Part shown: in pieces, positions 1-6,099 of the stretch | Layout: each line of letters opens with the position of its first letter | Position numbering within the stretch: the first letter of the stretch is position 1 | Source: Clostridiales bacterium | Lineage (GTDB): Bacteria; Bacillota; Clostridia; Saccharofermentanales; Saccharofermentanaceae | Assembly (NCBI GenBank): GCA_017510605.1 | Contig: JAFWMQ010000010.1 | Coordinates: 1-43,021 of the forward strand | Direction of reading: 5' to 3' | DNA length: 43,021 nucleotides | Translations under genes and position numbers: made by a program | Notes under the pieces: generated by a model | What the model was told of the DNA's origin: nothing | Seen by the model: the letters and a program-made list of their open reading frames with translations, nothing else | Database searches by the model: none

Positions 1-2
1 CT

Positions 3-416
3 GTCTCATCACATGCTGTAAATAGTGATGCATGCATTAGTTTTGTTAAAATGCTTCTTTCAGATGAAGTTCAGTCTGATTTGGTCTTGAACGATAATTT
101 TGTTTTGAATCGTAATGCTTTCAGGCATGGCTGTGAAGTTGGAATCGATTATTTCAACAGTACACCTATAGGTGCAGAGATATTCGATTATTCAATCGGA
201 ACCACCGTCGTTGTAAATTCAAAGTTTACAACAGAAGATATTGATAATTTGGAGAATATCATTTTGAGTTGTTCAAAAATCGATACACCTGACGCTTCGA
301 TTAATCTAATAATTCTCGAAGAGATGCCGGCGTATTTCTCAGGTCAGAAAGATTTGGCATCTGTAGTTAAAATATTGCAGGACAGGGTGCAAAAGGTTTT
401 AGATGAACGAGGGTAG
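3..416 (+). CDS. Extracellular solute-binding protein of a sugar-type ABC transporter (C-terminal fragment)
   Basis: The reading frame is open to the left edge of the window, so only the last 137 codons are present and the start lies outside. The text reads like the C-terminal lobe of family-1 solute-binding lipoproteins: a segment ending FVKMLLSDEVQ, then NFVLNRNAF, and a final helix with AYFSGQKDLASVVKILQDR, which is the usual end of clostridial carbohydrate-binding proteins. Such proteins sit on the outer face of the membrane and deliver a sugar to a permease; neither signal peptide nor permease genes are visible here. A terminator follows within 80 bases, so this is the last gene of its transcript. 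The family call is by recognition of these phrases and the substrate is unknown. Confidence 0.6.
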   Translation, partial: VSSHAVNSDACISFVKMLLSDEVQSDLVLNDNFVLNRNAFRHGCEVGIDYFNSTPIGAEIFDYSIGTTVVVNSKFTTEDIDNLENIILSCSKIDTPDASINLIILEEMPAYFSGQKDLASVVKILQDRVQKVLDERG

Positions 417-496
417 TGGTGATGATGAATCTGTATAGTACGGATGTCATAATCCGGCTAGAAATGGACTGAATAAGTTCATTTAACATAAGAACG

Positions 497-546
497 CAAG
501 GTCCCAACGGAGGAGTGTCCCCACACTTCGGGGCCTTGTTTTATTT
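497..546 (+). terminator. Rho-independent terminator after the solute-binding protein gene
   Basis: A 9-bp stem CAAGGTCCC/GGGGCCTTG (one G-T wobble) encloses a second small hairpin AGTGT-cccc-ACACT and is followed by TTTTATTT. It sits about 80 bases after the stop codon. Confidence 0.7.
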
Positions 547-851
547 AAGATTAAATACTTCAATAAGGTCGACGACATTACTACTATTAAAAACGCTGTT
601 TTGCAGCATAGAAGACCAGCTAGCAAAAACACAGTTTTTGACAAATGTCGGATTGAAACGGCCAATTCATGTCAGATCCAAGACTTCTTATATCAAATAT
701 TGGGTTTCTTGCGTTTTTGATGTCCAATTTGGTCCTCTCCCATTCCTTATAAGTAGAGGGACATATATTTGGTTTCCCAATACTCATGTTTTTAAGAACC
801 GATTTTTAGTGATTTCTGTATTTGTAATGATGTAGAAAAACAAGCTTCAAT
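547..851. other. Intergenic stretch without a recognisable gene
   Basis: About 300 bases lie between the terminator and the repeated cassette. An open frame of 106 codons crosses it (515-835) but begins inside the terminator, has no properly spaced ribosome-binding site and resembles nothing I know. I see a weak imperfect inverted repeat near 730-770 and nothing else. Confidence 0.5.
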
Positions 852-866
852 ATTTGTGCAAAATAT

Positions 867-908
867 AGAACATATGTTCTTGATTAAATTTTTGAAAGGG
901 CGTATTAT
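867..908 (+). promoter_or_regulatory. LexA-box-like palindrome abutting a sigma-A-type promoter (copy A)
   Basis: AGAACATATGTTCT ends on the first base of the -35 TTGATT, with 17 bases to TATTAT. A repressor bound there would block the -35 region. The assignment to LexA rests only on the match to the GAAC-N4-GTTC consensus. Confidence 0.5.
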
Positions 909-983
909 GGGTTTGGGGTATTCTACGCATTTTTAGGGAAGCCCAAATCAAAAACCAAAATCATAATAAATGTGTTTACATAG

Positions 984-1010
984 CGGTTATTCGAAAGAAT
1001 GACCGTTTTT
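984..1010 (+). terminator. Terminator closing repeat copy A
   Basis: Stem CGGTTATTC/GAATGACCG with one wobble pair, GAAA loop, then TTTTT. It lies between the cassette promoter and the sigma-factor gene. Confidence 0.7.
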
Positions 1011-1031
1011 ACATTAAAATTGAATTTTAAA

Positions 1032-1066
1032 TGGGATTTTTGGGATGAAATTTCCGTCTAATATAA
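1032..1066 (+). promoter_or_regulatory. Possible ECF-type autoregulated promoter of the sigma-factor gene
   Basis: CGTCTAATA at 1055-1063 resembles the -10 element of clostridial ECF promoters. TGGGATTTTT at 1032-1041 lies at the expected distance for a -35 element, although it is a poor match to the usual TGTAAC/TGAAAC form. ECF sigma factors commonly activate their own operon. Confidence 0.4.
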
Positions 1067-1134
1067 TGTAGAGCAAAAGCGGAGGACGCTCTGACGATGC
1101 TTTACAGCAATGCGCGCATAGGAGTAGAAGTTTA

Positions 1135-1650
1135 ATGAGTAACACAGAGAACTTCAAATTGGTACAAAAGGCAAAAAGGCGGGATCCTGAAGCCTTTACT
1201 GAACTAATGAACCTTTATATGAAGGACATGTATCGAACAGCGGTTGCAATACTGATGAATGATGCGGATGCAGCTGATGCGATACAGGAAACTATCCTTG
1301 CATGTTGGGAACGGCTGAGTTCCCTTCGTGACAACAAGCTTTTTAAAACATGGATGACAAGAATCCTGATCACCAAATGCCACGATATCAGAAAGAAGAG
1401 AATAGACACTGTAGATATCAGTGAGCATGAAGAACTTGCCTTTCATGAAGATGAAAGCAATTTGGAAATAAAGGAAGCCATAGAGCAGCTGGATGAAAAA
1501 TACAGGATGCCGATCATGATGTTTTATGGAGACGGGTATAGCACTAAAGAAATTGCAGCTATACTCAATGTCCCTGTAAGCACCATACAAACGAGGCTTT
1601 CAAGAGGCAGGGCGCAGTTGGCCAGATATTTTGACAATGGTATGGAGTAA
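1135..1650 (+). CDS. ECF-subfamily RNA polymerase sigma factor
   Basis: 171 residues, the normal size for an ECF sigma factor. Sigma region 2 covers roughly residues 20-88, with the typical phrase DADAADAIQETILACW and the TWMTRILITKC segment. Region 4 covers roughly 117-163, with a helix-turn-helix seen in STKEIAAILNVPVSTIQTRL and the closing SRGRAQL. There is no extra C-terminal domain. The gene is preceded by TAGGAG ten bases before ATG. It is followed four bases after its stop by a membrane protein that is almost certainly its anti-sigma partner, so the pair forms a signal-responsive switch. The target genes are not evident. The whole two-gene unit lies between two copies of a direct repeat, which suggests it arrived or was duplicated as a module. 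Confidence 0.9.
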   Translation: MSNTENFKLVQKAKRRDPEAFTELMNLYMKDMYRTAVAILMNDADAADAIQETILACWERLSSLRDNKLFKTWMTRILITKCHDIRKKRIDTVDISEHEELAFHEDESNLEIKEAIEQLDEKYRMPIMMFYGDGYSTKEIAAILNVPVSTIQTRLSRGRAQLARYFDNGME

Positions 1651-1654
1651 TCAT

Positions 1655-2722
1655 ATGAAGGATTTTAGTCGTGCAGTTAAAGAAATGAACGTGCCTGATA
1701 TAGTTCAGGAAAAGGCTCAGAACGCTTTTGCCCAAATTCAGGAGGAAAGCAGAATGAGCAAAAACAGCAATATTCGAAGAAGTTTTTTCAAGAGCCCAGC
1801 GGTCGCGGCAGCAGCTATAGTCGCAGTTGTACTGATAGGTGGTGGTGTAGCGTGGGCTGCAAACGGCGGATTGGCTGGATTCCTGTCCAAGTTTATGCCA
1901 GAGGAAGAAGTAAACGGGAGATTGGATTCTCCCTCGGAGAATGAGATAAAAATCAGTCAAATTGAGGGTGAAGACTACGGTCCGCTTTGGACAATTGAAG
2001 AATACTGGTATGATGGTGCAACTTTATACTTTTCGGCAACTGCCCCGCAGAAGGTAATCGATGCTGGTAACATGAGGGTCGTGTGGAGTGACCACGCTGA
2101 TGTGAATGGCACAGATTGCCAATTATCGGCTGACGGAGACTGGGATGAAAACACTGAAACGTATACTGGACACTACATCTGTTATGTTGATCTCTCAAAT
2201 GCGGATACCAGTTCCGGGCATGTATCTCTTGTAACCCATCTGAAACTGAATCAATACAAGATTGTGCCTGAATTACTTACGACTCAGGAAAACAACGAGG
2301 TTGAGACGATAGCAGAACAGGAATTGCGTTTTGATTTTGAGAAACCAAATGATTCGCGTCAGCTGAGAGAGGATAATCTTCCTGTTGAAGGCGGAGTTGC
2401 AGATATTAGCGTAACCGTCGCGCCATCGATGTTTAACGTAAAAATCGTCTATCGATTGAATGATACATCGAAGTCGATTAAAGATATCGTAGAATACCGG
2501 ATTACCGATAGCAAAGGAAATAGTATAACTGGAGGGCTTTATGGTATTGATTCCGATGATAACTGCGTGACCATTTTTATGACGGATTTGGAGGGTCTTG
2601 ATCCCAATGCTAAGAGTTATACCTTCGAACCTTTATGTTTTCAGCTAGATTCTGAAGGAGAAAGAGTCCCTGATGCTTATGATCCTCTTGGATGGGGCGG
2701 TTTTACGGTTGAGTTTAATTAA
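1655..2722 (+). CDS. Membrane-anchored anti-sigma factor (putative)
   Basis: 355 residues starting at ATG 1655, chosen because GGAG lies seven bases upstream; an earlier TTG (1631) inside the sigma gene has no such site. A cytosolic N-terminus of about 47 residues (MKDFSRAVKEMNVPDIVQ...) precedes one membrane segment at about 48-68. A ~285-residue outer domain follows, rich in aromatic and acidic residues and beta-like. This architecture and the position directly behind an ECF sigma gene are those of Firmicutes anti-sigma factors. The zinc-binding HxxxCxxC motif of the ZAS class is absent, so it belongs to a different class. The outer domain presumably senses the signal. Function is inferred from context; I do not recognise the outer domain. 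Confidence 0.65.
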   Translation: MKDFSRAVKEMNVPDIVQEKAQNAFAQIQEESRMSKNSNIRRSFFKSPAVAAAAIVAVVLIGGGVAWAANGGLAGFLSKFMPEEEVNGRLDSPSENEIKISQIEGEDYGPLWTIEEYWYDGATLYFSATAPQKVIDAGNMRVVWSDHADVNGTDCQLSADGDWDENTETYTGHYICYVDLSNADTSSGHVSLVTHLKLNQYKIVPELLTTQENNEVETIAEQELRFDFEKPNDSRQLREDNLPVEGGVADISVTVAPSMFNVKIVYRLNDTSKSIKDIVEYRITDSKGNSITGGLYGIDSDDNCVTIFMTDLEGLDPNAKSYTFEPLCFQLDSEGERVPDAYDPLGWGGFTVEFN

Positions 2723-2772
2723 ATGTGTGATATTCACAACGTTGCGGTTTGTTGGACTGCGAATGACAGAAT

Positions 2773-2802
2773 GAGACTCCTGAGAATCAGGGGTCTCTTT
2801 TT
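2773..2802 (+). terminator. Terminator of the sigma/anti-sigma operon
   Basis: GAGACTCCTGA-gaa-TCAGGGGTCTC with one wobble pair, followed by TTTTT. Confidence 0.8.
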
Positions 2803-2910
2803 ATGTTCAGAAATAAACACTGGCGTGAACTTATAATCAATGCTTATTGTGCATGTTCTTCTCGAATCACAATATTGCCAAACCAAAGCGTAATAATTTG
2901 TGCAAAATAT

Positions 2911-2952
2911 AGAACATATGTTCTTGATTAAATTTTTGAAAGGGCGTATTAT
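2911..2952 (+). promoter_or_regulatory. LexA-box-like palindrome abutting a promoter (copy B)
   Basis: Same arrangement as in copy A, with all of the box, -35, 17-base spacer and -10 preserved. If LexA binds, the first operon of the mobile element would be linked to the SOS response. Confidence 0.5.
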
Positions 2953-3025
2953 GGGTTTGGGGTATTCTACACATTTTTAGGGAAATCCAAATCAAAACCT
3001 AAAATCATAATAAAATTGTTTACAT

Positions 3026-3057
3026 AGCGGTTATTCGAAAGAATGACCGCTTTTTTT
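3026..3057 (+). terminator. Terminator or attenuator upstream of the RepA-like ATPase gene
   Basis: An 11-bp stem (one wobble) with a GAAA tetraloop and seven T at 3051-3057, directly upstream of the AAGAAAGGAG ribosome-binding site. Confidence 0.8.
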
Positions 3058-3086
3058 ATGAAAATATTTAAGAAAGGAGTGATTTT

Positions 3087-4085
3087 ATGTCACAGAAAAA
3101 GGAACTGAAGATCATCAGTTCAACAAATGTCGAGGTCAGGGAAATCAACTGGCTATGGTATCCGTTTATCCCAAGAGGGAAGGTAACTATCCTTCAGGGA
3201 GATCCGGGTGAAGGTAAGAGTACGTTCATGCTGACTTTGGCAGCGTACTTAACAAGAGGTGAAGCTCTGCCGTTTACGGATTGCGGAGAACCACCAGATT
3301 CGATCACGGTGCTCTATCAGAGTACAGAGGATGATTACGATGACACTATAGTGCCAAGATTTATAAAGGCGGGCGGGATCAGAGATCGGCTCGCCTTTAT
3401 TGATGAATCGGAATATCCCCTGACTTTTGACGATGACCGCATCTTGGAAGGCATAAAGCAGACGGGAGCAAAACTTCTCGTGCTTGATCCGCTGGCTTCC
3501 TATATCGGCGACTGTTCTCTGAACGCTTCCAATGAGGTCAGGCAAAAGTTCAATGCTCTGATCAATGCTGCAAGGGAAACGGATTGTGCGATCGTGGTCG
3601 TAAATCACATGAACAAGATGCCGGGACTTAAAGCTATCTACAGAACTCCCGGTTCTATCGATGTAGCTGGTGCAGTAAGAAGCATTCTTCTTTTAGCCAG
3701 AGATCCCGATGAAGAAGACAAGCGCTATCTCGTCCAGACAAAGATGAACCTCGCGTCAAAGGGAGATGCGCTTGAGTTCAGGATTGAAGATGGCGGTATC
3801 AAGTTTACGGGTATTACGGACAAGACTGCAGACGAGATACTGCGCAAACAGGATTTCGTTTCGGGGATCGGAAGACCGGATGTGAAGCTGCAAGAAGCTA
3901 AGGAGGTGATAGAAGAACTTCTTGCAGCAGGAACGGCGGTTCCGGCAGAAGATTGCGAGGCTGTGCTAAAGGATAACGGTGTTCGCAGATCAACAGGACA
4001 GACCGCAAAACGGGAACTCGGGATTGTATCTATTAAGATTCAAGACCGCTGGTATTGGAAACTGCCGGAAACGGATGAGGGATAA
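3087..4085 (+). CDS. RepA-like AAA family ATPase (RecA-fold hexameric helicase type)
   Basis: 332 residues. Walker A is GDPGEGKST at residues 38-46. A Walker B strand LLVLD ends at Asp134 and is followed by PLASYIGD. The phrases YQSTEDDYDDTIVPR and VVVNHMNK belong to the RepA/AAA_25 group related to RSF1010 RepA. The last ~70 residues look like a winged helix that could bind DNA. Proteins of this type are regular members of plasmids, phages and mobilizable elements, where they act in replication of the excised circle. The start has AAGAAAGGAG a few bases upstream. A terminator-closed repeat lies just before it and the oriT region just after it, so it is the first gene of the element. Confidence 0.8.
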   Translation: MSQKKELKIISSTNVEVREINWLWYPFIPRGKVTILQGDPGEGKSTFMLTLAAYLTRGEALPFTDCGEPPDSITVLYQSTEDDYDDTIVPRFIKAGGIRDRLAFIDESEYPLTFDDDRILEGIKQTGAKLLVLDPLASYIGDCSLNASNEVRQKFNALINAARETDCAIVVVNHMNKMPGLKAIYRTPGSIDVAGAVRSILLLARDPDEEDKRYLVQTKMNLASKGDALEFRIEDGGIKFTGITDKTADEILRKQDFVSGIGRPDVKLQEAKEVIEELLAAGTAVPAEDCEAVLKDNGVRRSTGQTAKRELGIVSIKIQDRWYWKLPETDEG

Positions 4086-4137
4086 CAAGATGTCAAGATG
4101 TCAATAAGTATAGGGAGTCGGCTGAACTGACATCTTG
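4086..4137. repeat. Inverted decamer pair CAAGATGTCA (left set)
   Basis: CAAGATGTCA occurs at 4086-4095 and, sharing two bases, at 4094-4103; its reverse complement TGACATCTTG is at 4128-4137. The same decamer pair recurs at 4503-4554. These look like protein-binding iterons or operator half-sites around the oriT region. Confidence 0.75.
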
Positions 4138-4222
4138 ATACCGCCTAAAAGAGGATTAAGGGAAGATGCACACAGGGCGAAGCGGTGCCTGTGCGCATAT
4201 TTCCGTATCCTCGAAAAGGGGT

Positions 4223-4276
4223 CAAGGGGATTCCCCTTGCACACGACCTTGCTTGCAAGGTGTAGTGTGTTACACC
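4223..4276 (+). other. oriT: oriT of the MobV family (nick region)
   Basis: TAGTGTGTTA at 4263-4272 is identical to the nick sequence known for the MobM/pMV158 family, where cleavage falls after TAGTGTG (here after 4269). Around it are the expected overlapping inverted repeats: GGTGTA/TACACC flanking GTGTG (4259-4276), ACCTTG-cttg-CAAGGT (4246-4261) with outer CACAC/GTGTG arms, and CAAGGGG-att-CCCCTTG (4223-4239). The relaxase gene starts about 360 bases downstream on the same strand. Confidence 0.85.
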
Positions 4277-4292
4277 CAAACAGATACTGAAA

Positions 4293-4450
4293 GAAAGTCG
4301 AAGGGCATCAGTCTTCCAGTGGACGACTGATGACATGAAGACTTTCGAGGCTGTTGGGGAGATATGAGAGCGCCGCTGTTTGGCGCTCTTATAACGACAC
4401 AACAGAGCTTCGTTGGAAGATCGCACGCCGCTTATTGCGGGCGATCTTTC
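4293..4450 (+). other. Row of hairpins downstream of oriT (structured RNA or single-strand DNA element)
   Basis: Three strong hairpins follow one another. The first has outer stem GAAAGTC/GACTTTC (4293-4299 with 4340-4346) and inner stem CATCAGTC/GACTGATG. The second has AGAGCGCC/GGCGCTCT (4367-4389). The third has AAGATCGC/GCGATCTT (4417-4448), with inner CCGC/GCGG. No convincing reading frame crosses the region. It may be a noncoding RNA, or a single-strand origin used after transfer. Confidence 0.5.
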
Positions 4451-4502
4451 ATAAGGAGCGTCCTTCTGTTTCTGTTGCGGTGTATAGAACCGAACACTGC
4501 CG

Positions 4503-4554
4503 CAAGATGTCAACCTTAATGACACTCTGGTCTTATTAACATATTGACATCTTG
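4503..4554. repeat. Inverted decamer pair CAAGATGTCA (right set)
   Basis: CAAGATGTCA at 4503-4512 and TGACATCTTG at 4545-4554 repeat the pair at 4086-4137. Together the two pairs bracket the oriT and hairpin region. Confidence 0.75.
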
Positions 4555-4571
4555 CTTCAACACTAAGAGAG

Positions 4572-4600
4572 CCTCGCTAAAGAAAAGCGGGGTTTTATTT
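4572..4600 (+). terminator. Terminator upstream of the relaxase gene
   Basis: Stem CCTCGCT/AGCGGGG with one wobble pair, followed by TTTTATTT. It would end the transcript of the hairpin region before the mob gene. Confidence 0.6.
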
Positions 4601-4633
4601 ATTTCAAAACAAATATCAAAAGGAGATTTATTT

Positions 4634-5635
4634 ATGGCATATGCAATTATGAGAATCAACAAATGCAAGATGGGCGCTGTCGGTCGCCTGGAAAAGCATC
4701 ACGAACGTGAGAAGGAAAAATATAAGAGCAACCCGGATATTGATCTGAGCCAATCTCATAACAATTTCCATCTAAAAGCTCCAACCGGCAGTTACAGAAG
4801 CATGATCCTTCAGAGGATCGGGGAAGTCGGCTGCAAAGTTCGAAAGGACAGTGTTGTGATGCAGGACAGTATCTGTACTGCTTCACCCGAGTTCTTCGAG
4901 GGTAAGTCGTTGCAGGATATATCAGTCTTCTTCCGAATGGCATACAGGTTTTATGAGAAGACCTTCGGTGAAGAGAATATCCTTTCCGCAGTAGTCCATC
5001 TCGATGAGAAGAGTCCGCACATGCACGTATGCTTTGTGCCCATCACGAAAGATGGAAGACTTTCTTCCAAAAGCATAATCGGCGGACCTGCAGGTCTCGT
5101 AAAACTTCAGGATCTGTTTTATGAACATATGGTCTATCACTTCCCCAATATAAAGCGCGGACTCCCAAAGAGGATCACTCACCGTGAACATCTTCCTACG
5201 TATCTCTTCAAGAACGCTGATGTGCTCATGCAGCACTATGAGGAAATCGCTCAGGCTATCAACGATATCGGTTTGATCAAGAGCAAGGAGAAGAAAGCTC
5301 AGGCGATCGAACTCATATCCCGTTATGCGCCAGAAATGGCAAAGATGAAGGAGCAGATCAAGTCAGTCAACGGATATGTCGACCGACTTCATCGTGATAT
5401 CGGCGAACAGAAAGATGTAAGCCGTTACTGGAAGGGAAAGACAGAAGAGCTCGAAGAAGCTGTCAAAGAAAGAGACGGCAAGATCGATGAGCTCAGAGCT
5501 AAGCAGGAAAAACTTCAGAAACAGATCGAACTTCTTCCTCCGGGTCTTCTTGAAGAACTCGAAGAGAAGGAGAGAGAACGCAGAAAGGCAATAAACGCAC
5601 AAAAAAGAAAGGGTATTGGCGGAATCGCCAGGTGA
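4634..5635 (+). CDS. MobV-family relaxase (Mob/Pre plasmid recombination enzyme)
   Basis: 333 residues from ATG 4634, which has AAAAGGAG upstream; the longer frame from TTG 4544 is ignored because it starts inside an inverted repeat with no such site. The N-terminus MAYAIMRINKCKMGAV and the metal-binding motif HLDEKSPHMH (residues 122-131, three histidines) are diagnostic for MobV relaxases. These nick oriT and stay attached to the transferred strand. The last third is a charged coiled coil. The matching oriT lies just upstream. A 58-residue gene follows, separated by only five bases. The protein is shorter than large plasmid Pre proteins but of the usual size for mobilizable elements in gut clostridia. 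Confidence 0.9.
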   Translation: MAYAIMRINKCKMGAVGRLEKHHEREKEKYKSNPDIDLSQSHNNFHLKAPTGSYRSMILQRIGEVGCKVRKDSVVMQDSICTASPEFFEGKSLQDISVFFRMAYRFYEKTFGEENILSAVVHLDEKSPHMHVCFVPITKDGRLSSKSIIGGPAGLVKLQDLFYEHMVYHFPNIKRGLPKRITHREHLPTYLFKNADVLMQHYEEIAQAINDIGLIKSKEKKAQAIELISRYAPEMAKMKEQIKSVNGYVDRLHRDIGEQKDVSRYWKGKTEELEEAVKERDGKIDELRAKQEKLQKQIELLPPGLLEELEEKERERRKAINAQKRKGIGGIAR

Positions 5636-5640
5636 TAAAT

Positions 5641-5817
5641 ATGACTAGAGATGAAGAAACAGCATTCAACAATTTCACGGATTTGCTGGGCAAGCTTATT
5701 GCTAAGCATGGACATCAAGTTCCTCATCTTCCCGAGGATAAGCGTAAGTTGAGAAAACGCATAAAAATGTATGCTCAGCTGCTTGCTAAAAGTAAGGAAG
5801 ATGAAATAGCGGCCTGA
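5641..5817 (+). CDS. Small hypothetical protein of the mobile element
   Basis: 58 residues, highly charged and mostly helical (TRDEETAFNNFTDLLGKLIAKHG...), with no cysteine pairs, signal peptide or membrane segment. ATG 5641 lies five bases after the relaxase stop; a GTG at 5632 overlapping that stop is an alternative. Translational coupling to the relaxase is likely, so an accessory role in mobilization or in excision is plausible, but I do not recognise the family. Confidence 0.55.
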   Translation: MTRDEETAFNNFTDLLGKLIAKHGHQVPHLPEDKRKLRKRIKMYAQLLAKSKEDEIAA

Positions 5818-5823
5818 AGGAAT

Positions 5824-5876
5824 ATTACGCGTTGCGTAAAAGTTGTATTCATAATACAATATACGCAACGCGTAAT
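5824..5876. promoter_or_regulatory. Large palindromic operator overlapping a promoter
   Basis: Perfect 15-bp arms ATTACGCGTTGCGTA (5824-5838) and TACGCAACGCGTAAT (5862-5876) enclose a second perfect inverted repeat TTGTATT-cat-AATACAA (5843-5859). A sigma-A-type promoter lies inside: TTGCGT (5833-5838), 16 bases, TACAAT (5855-5860), reading toward the regulator and recombinase. A protein bound to the outer arms would cover both promoter elements. The regulator encoded 23 bases downstream is the obvious candidate. Confidence 0.75.
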
Positions 5877-5898
5877 TTCATAAAGTGAGGTAATAAAT

Positions 5899-6099
5899 AT
5901 GGATACTAAAGACAAGATCATTGAGTTGAGAGAAGCTACGGGAATGAACCGCAAAGTGTTCTGTGAGTATTTTGATATCCCGTATAGAACGGTTACAGAT
6001 TGGGAACTAGGTAATAGACATTGCCCTGAATATGTACTCAGACTTCTTGAATACTATATCCAGATGAATGGCCTGGCTAAGAATAAAGGAGATAAATAA
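5899..6099 (+). CDS. Small Cro/CI-like helix-turn-helix regulator
   Basis: 66 residues, essentially only a DNA-binding domain: a helix IELREATGMNRKVFCEYF, then IPYRTVTDWELGNRHCPEYVLRLLEYYI. This short form, with WELG and a PEYVLRLL end, is common just upstream of recombinases in mobile elements of gut Firmicutes. A promoter buried in a 53-bp palindrome precedes it, so it probably represses its own transcription and that of the recombinase whose start codon follows its stop directly. That would make it the switch between quiet residence and excision. Its DNA target is inferred, not shown. Confidence 0.7.
   Translation: MDTKDKIIELREATGMNRKVFCEYFDIPYRTVTDWELGNRHCPEYVLRLLEYYIQMNGLAKNKGDK

Larger units (their letters stand above)
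852..1010 (+). repeat. Copy A of a ~160-bp direct repeat (LexA-like box, promoter, terminator)
   Basis: This block is repeated at 2896-3057 with a constant offset of 2044 bases and only about eight differences by hand alignment. It contains the perfect palindrome AGAACATATGTTCT (867-880), which matches the Gram-positive LexA/DinR core GAAC-N4-GTTC. The palindrome touches a promoter-like pair TTGATT (880-885), 17 bases, TATTAT (903-908). A hairpin with a GAAA loop and T-run (984-1010) closes the block. A transcript from this promoter would be about 100 nt long and end before the sigma-factor gene. A nine-codon frame (907-936, MGLGYSTHF) also lies in it. Confidence 0.85.
2896..3057 (+). repeat. 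Copy B of the ~160-bp direct repeat
   Basis: Second copy of 852-1010. The palindrome AGAACATATGTTCT is at 2911-2924, the promoter-like TTGATT at 2924-2929 and TATTAT at 2947-2952, and the nine-codon frame at 2951-2980 (the single difference within it is synonymous, ACG to ACA). The terminator is stronger here: stem AGCGGTTATTC/GAATGACCGCT with GAAA loop and seven T. It ends 29 bases before the start codon of the ATPase gene and so could act as an attenuator for the mobile element's first gene. Confidence 0.85.

Noticed and set aside
515..835. Open frame of 106 codons on the plus strand after the first terminator
   Set aside because: It begins at GTG inside the terminator hairpin, with no properly spaced ribosome-binding site, and its text resembles no known protein.
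4544..4633. N-terminal extension of the relaxase from TTG 4544
   Set aside because: It would start within an inverted decamer and pass through a terminator; ATG 4634 has a good ribosome-binding site and gives the canonical MobV N-terminus.
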